A stretch of 64,000 nucleotides of DNA. Origin: Symsagittifera roscoffensis. Taxonomy: Eukaryota > Xenacoelomorpha > Acoela > Convolutidae. The stretch lies in contig NC_087069.1 in assembly GCF_963678635.1 (NCBI RefSeq), positions 1,424,948 to 1,488,947 of the forward strand, given 5' to 3'. The notes below the pieces were generated by a model, which worked only from the letters and a program-made list of their open reading frames with translations, was not told where the DNA came from and did no database searches. The position numbers and the translations under genes are program-made. The stretch's first letter is position 1, and each line of letters starts with the position of its first letter. This document shows, piece by piece, positions 1 through 11,109 of this stretch.

Positions 1-1082
1 AAAATGATTCGTTCGTCGAATATTTTTTGAATTTTTGGGGTTAAGTTCAAGTGTGGACGGATTATTTATTGGTTTTTGACAAGTGGGTTTGAGTTACTAG
101 AAAAATTGTTGGAGACTTATTTTATGGTGCTCGGGAGGTCTTCTTTGCTTTTTTTTATTTGGTGGGTAATCTGGGTTTTTTTTGAATTATTTGTTCTTTA
201 GGCCAAATGATCATGATTCTTTTCTACTTTAGGCTAATTTGCTATTTTTGGTTGGAGGGTTTTTGAGGGCGAAGTTGGGAAAATATTGTTGATCTTTGGA
301 TTATTAGATAGGGGAGGGTTGTATTATTATTTTGGTATTTATTTTAGTTGTCAAATTTTAGCAAGTTGCTTATTTTTGACCTGGAGGTTGTAAAGTTATA
401 GTAATAGATATGCCTGGAGATTAATGTCTGTCGGCTACTGGATTGGTGTTGGAGATATGGAAGGCGATTGAGTTGAGTGAATCTTATTGGTTGAATTTGA
501 ACTAGAATTACTGCGTGTGTCTCAGCATGTTATTTGGAAAATATGGAAGTTTAAATTGTTTGAGATGTGTATGAGATATGAATTCTGTGAAGAATAAAGA
601 GGTTCAATTTTGAAGTTCAACTTTCTTTAATATTTTAGATTGTGGGAGGAATGTTTTGTAATTTTTTTATGGTTGATTTCTAAGTCGTGATGATTCTCTA
701 TGTGTTGATTTTTCTTTTTGTTCTTGTGGCAAGATTTTTTCTATCATTTTTCTATTTCTTCTTTTTTCTCTTAATTTATCTGAGTTTAGTGTTTTTGCGT
801 CTTTGTGATTTTTGTCTTGTTTTTGAATTTGTGTACGTTGATTATCATTAATTTGGTTTATTTCTGGTTCTATTTGTGTGTTATTTTAAATAACTTTTAA
901 AACCGGTGAAAGAATAAAAATGGGTTAATTCGCGTAAGGCGTAGTCTTTTGGATAATAAGGTAGTAAATTATTTCTATGTTGCACAATTTCCTTTTTTGT
1001 GGGGTCTATGAGTTTATATGTTACTTCAGTGGGTTTAGCAATTACTTGGCAGGGTCCTTTTCGAAATTTGTTTAGAGATTCC
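1..1082 (-). repeat. Direct repeat copy A: integrase tail plus downstream region
   Basis: This stretch matches 3964-5045 in the same orientation with scattered substitutions and a small deletion near 1070. It carries the end of the integrase reading frame (about 1082 down to 650), including the GPCQ signature of the integrase C-terminal domain, and about 600 bp of downstream non-coding sequence. It may continue left of the window. The env-like reading frame stops abruptly where this copy begins, which looks like a recombination junction. Confidence 0.85.
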
Positions 1083-1089
1083 TATATAT

Positions 1090-2928
1090 AAATGAAAATA
1101 ATCTTTAAGGTCTTTAAAAATCCGCTGTAGTCTTGTGTATAAATGTCTGCAAACCATGCGGTTTCTCCAAGTTTTCTTAAATTTTGATCAATTGATTGTC
1201 GTTGTATGGTATCCATTTGTGTGAGTAATTCTTGGAATTGTTGTGTTCTAATAAGGTGTTGTATATCAGATTTAGAATAAATTCCAATTTAATGTCAGTC
1301 TATGTTTGGGTTTCGAGCAATGGCTTGGATGCTTTCTAGTGAAAACTTTTTGAGTGATTGCATTAATGTAGGATATGGTGTTAGTAGGTAGTACTTATCT
1401 TCGTCAGGGTTTAATTGTACGACATTGTGGCTATTTTCTGATCCACATGGGATTGCGGTATCCCAAAAATATGTTCGTCTTGAAAGTGTTTCGACAATAC
1501 TTGTATTTTTATGAATATGTTATTTTTGTAGAATATGGGTATTCTTTTGTAACAACGTTTATCTTCAAAAACGTATAATGGTGATACTTTTTAGTGCAAG
1601 TATAAAACCATAAATTGTTATAACCATAATAATTTTTGATCTGTTTCCTGACAATAAATATCCTGCGTAGGGTAATTTTAATACTGCTAATGCGAGTGAT
1701 TGTAGGATTTGTGTTTTTCCAATTCGCATAGTTGATGTAGTGTTTCTAATTCAGAAAGTGACATTTCTTGAAAAATTCTGCTAATTGTGTAGTCTAATTT
1801 CATGTCTAAATGAATGTCATAGTGTATGTTTCCAAAGTAGGTGGTATTCATAAGAGATAACTCTTGTAGTCGTGTACTTTTATTGTCAATTGGTGTTAGT
1901 TTTCCGCCGGGTTGACCATTATATTTACGGAAATTAACTGGGTTGTAGGGTTTTCCTTCATTTAAATAATGGGCTGTTGCGTGCGGGTTAATTTGGATGT
2001 TTCCATGGTCATGTCGAAACCTTGTTCGTATTTGACAAGTATTTCCGAGTATTGTGTTTTGTAGAGTGGGTTTGCATATTTACATGCAAATTCTGTTTCT
2101 TGATAGATTTGAAAACGTGTTAGCTTGTTTTCTATATCGTGTGAATTTTTGAAATCCTTGCTTAGTTTTTCAAATGGGTGCACGTGTTCGTATGGAATTG
2201 ATTCGATGAAAAATTTTTCATGAAATTCATCATTCGTGAGTGTATTTTTGCTACTTGAAATGTTGTGCATGTATCTCCGGGAAACCAAACGATTATTGCT
2301 TGGGTTCTCATTGTAGGATCACAATATCCTTGATCATTTTTACAAGGTAATCGAATTCCTCTATAGATCATTGTGTTATCTGATAGATATAGTGTGAGTT
2401 GTATTTTTTCAAGTTGTATTTTCCAATCGAAAAACATTATTTCTTGGTTTCCTTTTTTTTTGTATCTGCTTTGCAGTTTGAAGGGTTATTTATTTCAATG
2501 TGTGGCATCCAATGTTTATCGTTTATATCATAAGCTAATCGTCCGTGTGCGCCATTGTATGGGTATTTTTCGTCTAACTTTATATGTCCTTGATAGCGTT
2601 CAAGTTCTGCTTGATGTACAAAATTGGTGAAGACATGGAAATTTACAATTTTTCTGTCTGAGTGTTTGTTTTTTGTTAGGTTTAATCTGTGTAATTCGTT
2701 TTTACAATCATCGGGGTTGAGATGTAAAAGTCTTTCTATATTGCTTTGGTAAAATGATTCGAGAACAAGTCTGTTTTTATTTCCGTTAGAAACTTGTGAG
2801 CAGTGTTCTTTCTTTTCGGAAAATGTTGCTGTAAATTTATATCTGTGACTGTCGTTGCTCGGGCTTTTGAATGTAAAGTTGCTCTTATGTTTGTAGTTTC
2901 TATGGCTTACTAAGTTTACTAAGTTTGG
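1090..2928 (-). pseudogene. Env-like glycoprotein region of the gypsy element, broken
   Basis: A chain of minus-strand frames follows the Pro-rich segment. The first is open from 2928 to 2437 (163 codons, no early ATG). A one-base shift then leads into the frame from 2437 to 2162, which holds a Cys-spaced stretch beginning CKNDQGYCDP and later GDTCTTF. Another shift leads to 2288-1962, and decayed coding continues to about 1090. The position after integrase, the cysteine pairs and the upstream hydrophobic leader suggest a surface glycoprotein such as those of env-bearing Ty3/gypsy elements. I cannot assign a named env family. At least three frameshifts and several stops make it non-functional. 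It ends directly against a copy of the integrase tail. Confidence 0.5.
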
Positions 2929-3539
2929 TCATATACTAAGTTTGGTTTTCCTTGTGGGTAGGATTGTGTTGTCGAATAGGGTAATCGTTCGTTTGGATTA
3001 GGTGGGTCAAAAGGATTTTCACGTATTTGTGCTGATGTTGGTGTTGATCCTAATTCCGAGGGAATATGCGGTGTACTTTGTTGTGGAGTTAGCGTTGGGG
3101 TATCTGGTAGTGTTATACTAGAGTTTTCTGAGCTTGATGGAGTTGGAGATTGAGGTATGCTAAAAGTGATTCTAGGAGTTTGAAAATTTCTATTTCTTCT
3201 TGGATGTATTATTTGTCTTTTTACTTCAAATCTATTTTGATTTTGACTGATGTGTCGAATTCGATTTAAATCTTGTTGTAATGTGGGGTGCAATTTATAT
3301 GTTAGTTCACTTAGTGATGCTTGTCTCTGAACTGGTTCAAGAGGTTCAGATAAGCTGGCGTGTCGTTCAAAAGTGTACGGGTTATCTTGAAGTGAAGTTC
3401 GTTTGGATGTTTGGGGGTATTGTGTAGTTGTAAGTACTGTTGGGTTTTCTTGGGGAGATGTCGGTGAAGACGGATTTGGTGGTGGTTGGTTAGCAATTTT
3501 GGAAATATGTTCTTGTATATATAAGAATTTTAGCGAGAA
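2919..3539 (-). CDS. Pro/Ser/Thr-rich segment of the env-like gene
   Basis: A continuous minus-strand frame of about 206 codons starts by overlapping the end of the hydrophobic ORF (3718-3530) and is shifted by one base from it. It is rich in Pro, Ser, Thr and Gln (for example NQPPPNPSSPTSP near its start), with a basic patch IIHPRRNRN in the middle. It ends at a stop at 2919. The composition suggests a disordered stalk or cytoplasmic segment. The overlap with the upstream ORF suggests the two were once one reading frame. I recognise no domain. Confidence 0.45.
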   Translation of the reverse strand, partial: FSLKFLYIQEHISKIANQPPPNPSSPTSPQENPTVLTTTQYPQTSKRTSLQDNPYTFERHASLSEPLEPVQRQASLSELTYKLHPTLQQDLNRIRHISQNQNRFEVKRQIIHPRRNRNFQTPRITFSIPQSPTPSSSENSSITLPDTPTLTPQQSTPHIPSELGSTPTSAQIRENPFDPPNPNERLPYSTTQSYPQGKPNLVYDQT

Positions 3540-3718
3540 GATTTATGTTTGTTATAATTTTCTTCAATGAATAAGATCAAAAGGATTGTAGCTAAGGCGA
3601 ATGTAACTATTGCTTTTTTTACACATTTGCATGTTGTCATGATTAGGGATGATAAAAATGTGAGTAAAATTATGAATAGTAAAAAAATATCTGTTCTACT
3701 AAAAATTGTTCGTATCAT
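3530..3718 (-). CDS. Short membrane protein or signal-anchor leader of the env-like gene
   Basis: This 62-residue ORF begins with ATG and has two hydrophobic stretches: DIFLLFIILLTFLSSLIM around residues 10-27 and AIVTFALATILLILFI around 36-51. They are separated by a short Cys/Lys loop (TTCKCVKK). The C-terminus is charged. It sits immediately upstream of the Pro-rich segment on the same strand and overlaps it in a shifted frame. It could be the N-terminal signal-anchor of the env-like protein, as in type II leaders, or an independent small membrane protein. The hydrophobic pattern is seen directly; the role is inferred. Confidence 0.45.
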   Translation of the reverse strand: MIRTIFSRTDIFLLFIILLTFLSSLIMTTCKCVKKAIVTFALATILLILFIEENYNKHKSSR

Positions 3719-3963
3719 TTAAATATACTTTAAATTATCGTACCTGTAGATGTGGTCAAAGAGTAGGGAAAGATTGGAATGTATTGCGAATAGGGTGTAG
3801 AAAATTAAAACTAAGTTGCAAAAAATATTATGATTATTATAAAAACTTCAAAAGTGTCAATGAAAATTATTATCGAAAGCTTAGATATTAGAAAAAGGTT
3901 TATGAAAAAGTTTGAGATTAGTTTTTTTATAGTGGCAACTGTTGAGAAGAAAAGCATTTAAGA

Positions 3964-5045
3964 TAATGATTCGTTCGTCGAATATTTTTTGAATTTCTGG
4001 GGCTAAATTCAACTGTGGTTGGATTTTTAATTGGTTTTTTGACAAGTGGGTTGAGTTACTTGAAAAATTGTTGGGGGCTTATTTTATGGTGCTCGGGAGG
4101 TCTTCTTTGCTTTTTTTTATTTGGTGGGTAATCTGGGGTTTTTTTGAGATATTTTTACTTAAGGCCAAATGATCATGATTCTTTTCTACTTTAGGCTAAT
4201 TTGCCATTTTTGGTTGTAGGGTTTTTGAGGGCAAAAATGGGAAAATATTGTTGATCTTTGGGTTATTAGATAGGGGAGGGTTGTAATATTATTGTGGTAT
4301 TTATATTAGTTGTCAAACTTTAGCAAGTTGCTTAATTTTGACCTGGAGGTTGTAAAGTTATAGTTATAGATATGCCTGGAGATTAATGTCTGTCGGCTAA
4401 TGGATTGGTGTTAGAGATATGGAAGGCGATTGAGTTGAGTGAATCTTATTGGTTGAATTTGAACAAGAATTACTGCGTGTGTTTCAGCATGATATTTGGA
4501 AAATATGGAAATTTAAAATGTTTGAGATGTGTATGAGGTATGAAATCTGTGAAGAAGAATAAGGTTCATTTTTGAAATTCAACTTTCTTTAATAATTTAG
4601 ATTGTGGGAGGAATGTTTTGTAATTTTTTCATGGTTGATTTCTAAGTCGTGATGATTCTCTATGTGTAGAATTTTCTTTTTGTTCTTGTGGCAAGATTTT
4701 TTCTATCCTTTTTCTATTTCTGTTTTCTTTTCTTAATTTATCTGAGTTTAGTGTTTTTATGTCTTTGTGATTTTTGTCTTGTTTTTGAATTTGTGTACGT
4801 TGACTATCATTAGTTTGGTTTATTTCTGGTTCTATTTGTGTGTTGTTTGGAATAACGTTTAAACCGGTGAAAGAATATAATTGGGTTAATTCGCGTAAGG
4901 CGTATTCTTTCGGATAATAAGGTAGTAAATTGTTTCTTTGTTGCACAATTTCCTTTTTTGTGGGGTCTATGAGTTTATATGTTACTTCAGTGGGTTTAGC
5001 AATTAATTGGCAGGGTCCTTTTCGAAGTGGTTGTAATTTTTTAGA
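3964..5045 (-). repeat. Direct repeat copy B: integrase tail plus downstream region
   Basis: Same sequence as 1-1082 at an offset of about 3961-3962. Here the integrase tail (up to 5045) is continuous with the rest of the integrase gene, so this is the original context and copy A is the displaced one. The non-coding part (3964-4628) contains a conserved C-rich block on the minus strand (around 4060-4130). Confidence 0.85.
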
Positions 5046-6470
5046 GATTCCTTTTTGTGTTTGAAAATTTGTTATCAAAACAAATGTTCCAATTTTTAAA
5101 TCGGTAGCTGGCGTAAAACGTAAATTTATTTGGATATTGATGTTTTGCCGTTGTAGCAATTTTTTTGTTACTTTTTGGTATATTTCATTATGCTTTTTGT
5201 TTCTGTTTAAAATCCATTCGGTGTGTGTACCGGAGGCTAGTCTGAGAATTTGTGGGTGATGAAAATGATCTTCATCATGTGTGTGTAATGGTAGGTTATA
5301 GCATATTGAATCTTTATTTGGTTTGCAATGACCTTGTGCATTTTTGTGTGCATTTGCGGTGAACATAATTGGTTTTCCTGGTTTTCGTTTAAAAACCACT
5401 TCATATGGTGACATTGTTAAAGTTTTCCTTATTTGTGAATTATATGCTAATGGGAATAATTTTACATCTGTTGACCATTCTGTGTATCGTGTATCATTTC
5501 CATTTACGATTCATCTAAGGTATTCTTGTAATGAAGGGTTCATACCTTCGACTAATCCATTTGTCCAAGGTGCATGAGATGTATGTGGTTTATGTTTGAT
5601 ATTGTATAGGTGACATAGTGTGATGATTTCATTGTTAATGAATTCTGTACCGTTGTCTGTTACTAAAATTTCTGGTAGTCCAAATTTAGCTATCCAGTGT
5701 TTGTAGAGTGTTGTGTAAGCGTAATAATGGTTACAATGTTGTACTGGGTTGAGTGCTACATAGTGCGTAAATGCATCAACAATGACCATAATGTAGGAGT
5801 TTCCTTCTGAGGATGGGGAAATTGGTCCTTTTGTGTCGAATGATAATCTGTGATTGAAGTATAAACTTTGTCCTTTAAAGTCTTGTTTTTCTGCTATTTG
5901 TTTTTGATTTGGATAAGGTTTGTTCAATTGACATAATATACAATCATTTCATAATACTTTTATCCTAATTGGGGCGTTTGGAAAATAAAAAATTTGTGTA
6001 AAATTTGAATATCTTTTTTTTTTCTGATCCGGAGTGTCCTTTTGTGTTTTGTGTATGGGAAATATTAAATGCTATTAGTATCATATTTAAAGGGAGACAG
6101 GGAACTTTAGAATCATCTAATTGATATTCTAAAAGATCTGTATTTTCCTTTATCGTTGTGTTATTAAATTTTCGAAAATATGGGAGAAGTGTTTTATTTC
6201 CTAAAATTGTGGTATCAGCTTTGCTGGTTTTGTTTTATATTTGTGCCATGATTTGAGTTGTCGAATTACTGGGTCTAAATTTTGATATCGCTTCAAAAGT
6301 TCAAGTGTGATTTACTCGGTTGGTGGGAGAAAAATATTATCAATTTCTACTTTTGATAGGGGAATTGTGTCAAGTGTGTCATGGAGATTAAATACTTGAT
6401 TTATCGTATATCTTGAGTCTTTTGTCTGTGGTCCTGATAAATTTATTTTATCGGTTAAATTTTCTTTTTC
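4629..6470 (-). pseudogene. Gypsy-type integrase (zinc-binding, DDE core, C-terminal domain)
   Basis: Retroviral-type integrase that would join element DNA to host DNA. The N-terminal zinc-binding part lies about 6100-5940, with a Cys pair read as CILC. The catalytic core is in the frame 5927-5511: FDTKG near the start, TDNGTEF in the middle and GLVEG near the end, matching the D, D, E positions, so the triad appears intact. The C-terminal domain in the frame 5414-4629 contains KGPCQ and ends in a long basic, Gln/Lys-rich tail. The gene is split by a frameshift near 5510 and by stops in the N-terminal part. The tail is duplicated at 1-1082. Confidence 0.85.
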
Positions 6471-6659
6471 AGTTAGTGGAAAGAGGTCTTTTTTCTGCGA
6501 TTGTTGTTTGATTTTTTTTGCTGAGTGTTATTTTTTATCCATTGTGAGTGTGGAATTGGTTTAAACGTTGATGTTCCTAATAAATCAACTTCATAGTGAT
6601 TATTTTGGCAATCTAGATAGAGTAGGAAATGTTGTAAATTATTTATTTGTGATTGATTA

Positions 6660-7330
6660 GTATCAGTTTTTACTGCGTATTTACATTCTAATCGGGGTGA
6701 TGTTTTGTCTTTTGCGAAGTAAAATTTAATATTTTTTGGTATTTCGACTGTAGTTTTTCGTGTAAGTAGTTCTGGTGGTGTATTTCTACTTAATGTATCT
6801 GGTAATGCAAGGTTTTTTCCTGCTGTCCAAACTATGTGTAAATTTGGAAATTTTCACTAGAATTATTTCAAATCTGTAATTTCTATGATTTGGATTTGAC
6901 TTTTGTGTAAAAAAAAGTATAATTGGTTTATGATCTGTGAATAAAACTGTTGGATGTTTTGATCCAAGTATCAGAAATACGTATTCTGTAAGTGAGTAAA
7001 TTATAGCTGTTCACTGTCTCATTAGAGTGGAGAGTCGTAATTTGGCTTGTGTAAATAGTCGTGAATTTGCTGATTTTAGGTTCATTTTATTTGTTCCTCT
7101 ATGTGACTGTAGTAATGCTGCGCCGATGCCAAAATTTGAAGCATCGCCTATTGCGTAAAATGGTTGATTTGGATCTGGAATTGTGTTTGATATTTGTTAT
7201 GTTAGGAGTTTTTTAACTTCTTCAAATCGTGTTTGATGTTCAGTGGTCCATTCAAAATTATTCTGCTGTCTAAGGATGTTATAGAAGGGTCTTAAGTATA
7301 ATTGCACTTTATAAACGTATTTAATTAAGA
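6660..7330 (-). pseudogene. RNase H domain of the gypsy pol
   Basis: Minus-strand translation continues from the reverse transcriptase with FEWTTEHQ-type sequence, followed by AIGDASNFGIGAALLQ and then FTDHKPI. These are the usual landmarks of the Ty3/gypsy RNase H domain, which degrades the RNA strand of the RNA:DNA hybrid. Several frameshifts and stops interrupt it, so no long ORF is present. It lies between reverse transcriptase and integrase, as expected. Confidence 0.7.
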
Positions 7331-7340
7331 AATTTAACAT

Positions 7341-8470
7341 TCAGAGAAATTCTTGGATTTTCTTTTTATTTGTTGGTGGTTGAAGTTTTTGAATTGCGTC
7401 AATGCGTGATTTTAATGGAGTAATAGTGTTTCGTTCGATATTAGGTCCTAAAAATTTTACTCGTGTTAAAAAGAAATGTGATTTGTCTGGGGCTACTTTC
7501 AGATTTTTGTTCTGAAGGATTTTATGATATTGCTCTAAAACTGTAAATATTTCGTCTTTATTTTGTGATTGCATAAGGACATCGTCTAAATATGTGATTG
7601 CGTTTTTCTTTAGTATGAATGGTCTAAAAACTTTACTCATGAAAGCTGAAAAAGCTGCTGGTCCTATGGATATTCCATAGAATAATCGATTAAATTCGTA
7701 TTGTTGGTTTCCAATAACGAATTGCGTTAAACGTCGTGACTGTTCGTATAATGGCATTTGGTTATAAGCACTGTTGATATCTGCGGTTGTGAAGTGTTTT
7801 CCATTAATTTTTGTTAAATTACTTGTATTGGTTCAATAGGCCAATTGCATTTTGATTCATCAATTAGTGAATTGAGATATCTAGCGTCTAGAACTATTTC
7901 TAGTGATTCACTTTTTGCTAGAATGATAACAGGGTTGATAAATGTGTTAGTTTTTGGTTGTTCGTCTTTATTAACTGGTGATATAATTTCGTTTTGTTCT
8001 AAAATGTTTAGTAATCTGTTGACTTTGTCATGTAGGTGAATTGGTACTTTGGTTGCTCTTTGCTTTTTGAAAACTGCGTCTGGTTTCAATGGAAGGTGTA
8101 GAGATGAATTAACTTTTCCAACGTCAAATTTTGATGTCGCTTAGACTGATGAATTTTTTATTAGCTGTTTAGCTATTTTATCAAACTCGTTTTGTGTTAT
8201 TTGTGAATGTTGAAAATAAAACATAGTTAAAAACTTCTGTTGTTCTTCAGTATAATTTGTTATATTGAAAGTGGGTTTGAAATATGGAGTTTTTGTGAAA
8301 TAGTTGGTATTTTTTTTTTCGTTGCTTTTTATTTTATTTATAGATAATTCTTCAAGAAGAATTGTTGATTGACAAATATCTAGAAATTGTAAAATATTAT
8401 TGACTCTGTATGCTATTTCTTTTACAAGTGAAGTTGTAGCATTTGTTTCAGAGTATCCTAATAATCCTGG
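7341..8470 (-). pseudogene. Gypsy reverse transcriptase
   Basis: Two main frames cover the domain. The frame 8089-7814 holds the fingers/palm start (NPVIILAKS, then LDARYLN with a catalytic Asp). The frame 7757-7341 holds LFYGISIGPAAFSAFM and the YLDDVL box, which supplies the two catalytic aspartates, followed by the FLGPNIE region before the connection to RNase H. A linker joins the protease to the palm at 8470-8140. The active-site residues are preserved, but a frameshift between 7814 and 7757 and a stop near 8143 break the gene. Its role would be copying the element RNA into DNA. Confidence 0.88.
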
Positions 8471-8478
8471 GGGTAGTG

Positions 8479-9125
8479 TTATTTTTTTGGCGTATTATTA
8501 TACACGTGTAATGAAATAATATCAGAAATAGTATTTCTTTCATATTTTATTGATGAAATTGTGATTTTGAAAAATTTGTGAGGAGGTCTAAATTCGAAAT
8601 ATGACATAAAGAGTTGTTGTCTATTTTGACTTTTGTCGCATTGATGAACTTGTTTTCTTGAGAAATTATAGATATATCCTGATAGTGGTTTCAGGTGTTT
8701 TCGTTCCTGATTATAAATAGGGTAAAATTTGGAGAAAAATGGTGGTTGTTTGTTTAATCTCTGAAAAAATGTTAAAGCTGTGTTTTTCATTTTTGTATAT
8801 TTATCCTTTATGTGTAGTTTACTATTTAATATATGTATTGTCGGTATATATTTAGTGATAAATGGTATGCCAATGATATTGTGTTTAATATCGGTTATGT
8901 GAAATGTTTGTTTGAATGGTTTATTTAAAATTTTGTTTTGTTCCATTGTTCTTGTGGGAACAAGGCACAATTGGATTTTCCCATAATTTATTAATGTTGA
9001 TACTTGTGCTGTTGCTAATTTACTAGTTGTTTCTAGAGGTTTTAAATTTGGATGTAGTAATCTGATTTCATTCCATGTAGGGATATTAAAGATATTTGAT
9101 TCTGCTCCTGAGTCGACTAAAAAAT
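8479..9125 (-). pseudogene. Aspartic protease (retropepsin) and adjoining pol linker
   Basis: The active-site motif VDSGAES is readable on the minus strand at about 9120-9100. It is followed by NIIGIPFI at about 8880, which corresponds to the hydrophobic loop before the conserved Gly near the end of the domain. Downstream, the frame 8970-8479 continues for 163 residues as a basic linker of unclear structure into the reverse transcriptase. The protease would cut the Gag-Pol polyprotein. A start codon around 8970 is probably not real, because the protease motif lies upstream of it. Confidence 0.7.
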
Positions 9126-9543
9126 CAATTTCAAGATCTGGTGGTTGAAATTCTTTACTTTTCGGGCTTTCCTAGAGAAACGGAATTGTCCAAGTTTTTT
9201 CTCTTGGTTGTATATTTTGGTATATGTGATTTGTGGTTGAGCTTTATACTTTGTCTTTGTCAGGTGAAATTTCTGTGTTAATTTTGGTTACTTCTTGAGT
9301 GGTTTGTGCATTATTTCTAATTGGTCCCATGTAATAATTATTTAGGAGTTCTAATTGATTTTTGTATATGGGTGAACTAAAGGGTTTTTTCATATGTGAT
9401 AGATTCATAATCGTTTTCGACAGATATCATATTTACTGAAATATTATTATCTGTATCACTTTCACTGTCTGTTGATTCACAATTAATATGGTTTAATTGT
9501 AATTCGGTATTTTCTGTGTTATCGATACCTGGGGGGTCTGAAG
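9126..9543 (-). other. Gag/protease junction, decayed
   Basis: This 0.4-kb stretch lies between the Arg/Ser-rich end of gag and the protease motif. It is probably the Gag-Pol junction and an acidic linker, but it carries stops in all three minus-strand frames and I can point to no motif. Confidence 0.3.
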
Positions 9544-10330
9544 TTATTTCTTCATTTGTTTGTACTTGGTTGATTTGTCTTTGATGTTTTGGCGTGTTAC
9601 TTCTATATCGAAGATGAGAATCGGGGTAACGATTATTATTCCTATGAGGTGATTGGGAATAATTTCTATATTTATTGTTGTATTTTGAGTTTCGATTTTG
9701 TGAATTATTTTTTGATCTGTTTTGGTAACTATCATTTGATCTTTGATAATTTGATCTATTTTATGAGTTTTTCCGTGATCTGTTGTTAGGATAATTTTGA
9801 TTTCGATTAATTGAGTAACTCCTATTCCTGTTGTTTGAATAGTTTCTATTTCTATTGTACGATGAGTTTCGTGATCGGTTGTTGGAATAGTGTCTTTTTC
9901 TTGAGTTTGAATGGGAACTGGATGCAGAAGCAAATTGTGTTGAGTTTGAATTCGATCGTGGATATATGTTTTGAATAATCGATCGACTATATCTATTTTG
10001 TGAGACATTTCGTGAATTTCTTTGTTCGGGTGATCTACCTCTATAACTAGAGTTATATCGTGATTGATTTCTAGAATAATTTTGGTTGCATGGAAGTGGT
10101 TTTCCAGAGCTATTATTGCTGTATATAATCTTGTATGGTAGATTTCGATCTTTTTTCATGTATTGATAAATGACGTATTTGGCTCTTTTTGCTTTGGAGG
10201 TTTATTCTGATTGTGTTGCTGTTTTTGTCTACATTCAGAAACACTATGTCCGTCTCGTTGGCCATAATTACACCATTTTTTGAAAGATGGTTTGCCTTTC
10301 TAATTTGGGTTCTTTTCATAGATGTTTAAA
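9544..10330 (-). pseudogene. Gag nucleocapsid: single zinc knuckle and Arg/Ser/Asn-rich tail
   Basis: At about 10276-10231 the minus strand reads WCNYGQRDGHSVSEC. The spacing matches a CCHC zinc knuckle (C-x2-C-x4-H-x4-C), but the second Cys is Gly, so the knuckle is probably broken. Downstream are strongly basic, Arg/Ser/Asn-rich repeats (NNRSRNSSYNRNRN) readable in two overlapping frames (10159-9761 and 10008-9544). These would bind nucleic acid. The repetitive codons keep two frames open at once, so only one of the overlapping ORFs can be the real product. Best candidate: the frame continuous with the knuckle. Confidence 0.65.
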
Positions 10331-10416
10331 ATTTCAGTGATTTTTTCAGATAGGTCTATATCTGATTCTTGTATATTGTTAATGTGTGTAGTCTTTGTTT
10401 CAATACGATTAACATA

Positions 10417-11109
10417 CTAAAATTTGAAATTCTCGGTTTCTTCTAGTTTCATTTTAATTTCTGCTTGTTCTAGTTTATCAACTAGTTTTCTGAAACCTAG
10501 ATCTGGTTCTCGAATTGAGGAAGGATGAGATGCTCTTTTCTTTATAGCAATTTTCCTTAATTGTGGTGTTAAGGTCATCATTAAGATTTCTGTCATTTTT
10601 GTATTCTTATATTCATGTGTATTAAGTGAATATGCTTTTCGAACTAGTGTTTCGACTCTAACTGCTACTTGTTTTATTGTTTCATTTGGTAATCTGCAAG
10701 TTTCATTACATAAAACTCTTTGATATTGTTTGTTTCTTTCAGAATCGAAGATTTTGAAAATTCTTGTGTGAATCTTTTCCAATCTGATTTTATTTCTATA
10801 GGTAGTACTGAAAACCAATTTTGGGCGGTGCCATCTAGTTTTGTTTGTTTTAACGTGGTGCGTCTATGTATCCAATTTTGATGGAGTGGTGTATTTATTG
10901 GTTCAGGTCCTATATTCAAAATTAAATTTGCTGTGACTGCGCTTAGGTAATCTTCTACTGAGTATTTAGGGTCTGTTCCTGTGAATACCATCAATGGTTT
11001 ATTAGATGTTAATGACGATTTTCCCATGAGATATGGATTCATCGTCATTTGTAGTGATTCTGCGGCATTTGGTATTTGCGAAAAATTTGTCAATTGATTT
11101 TTTGTAACT
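10417..11109 (-). pseudogene. Gag capsid domain of the gypsy element
   Basis: The capsid-like part is spread over two frames that overlap at 10818-10674. The upstream frame contains VFTGTDPKYSVEDYL and QNWFSVLPIEIKSDW. The downstream frame contains RLPNETIKQVAVRVETLV and then FRKLVDKLEQAE. This fits the retrotransposon gag capsid fold (the PF03732-like region seen in many Ty3/gypsy Gags), which assembles the particle. One frameshift near 10700-10800 separates the halves. It lies directly upstream of the zinc knuckle. Confidence 0.75.

Noticed and set aside
1-5045. Repeats 1-1082 and 3964-5045 as LTRs
   Set aside because: Each copy contains the end of the integrase coding region, and copy B is continuous with the integrase gene, so these are a duplicated segment rather than LTRs.
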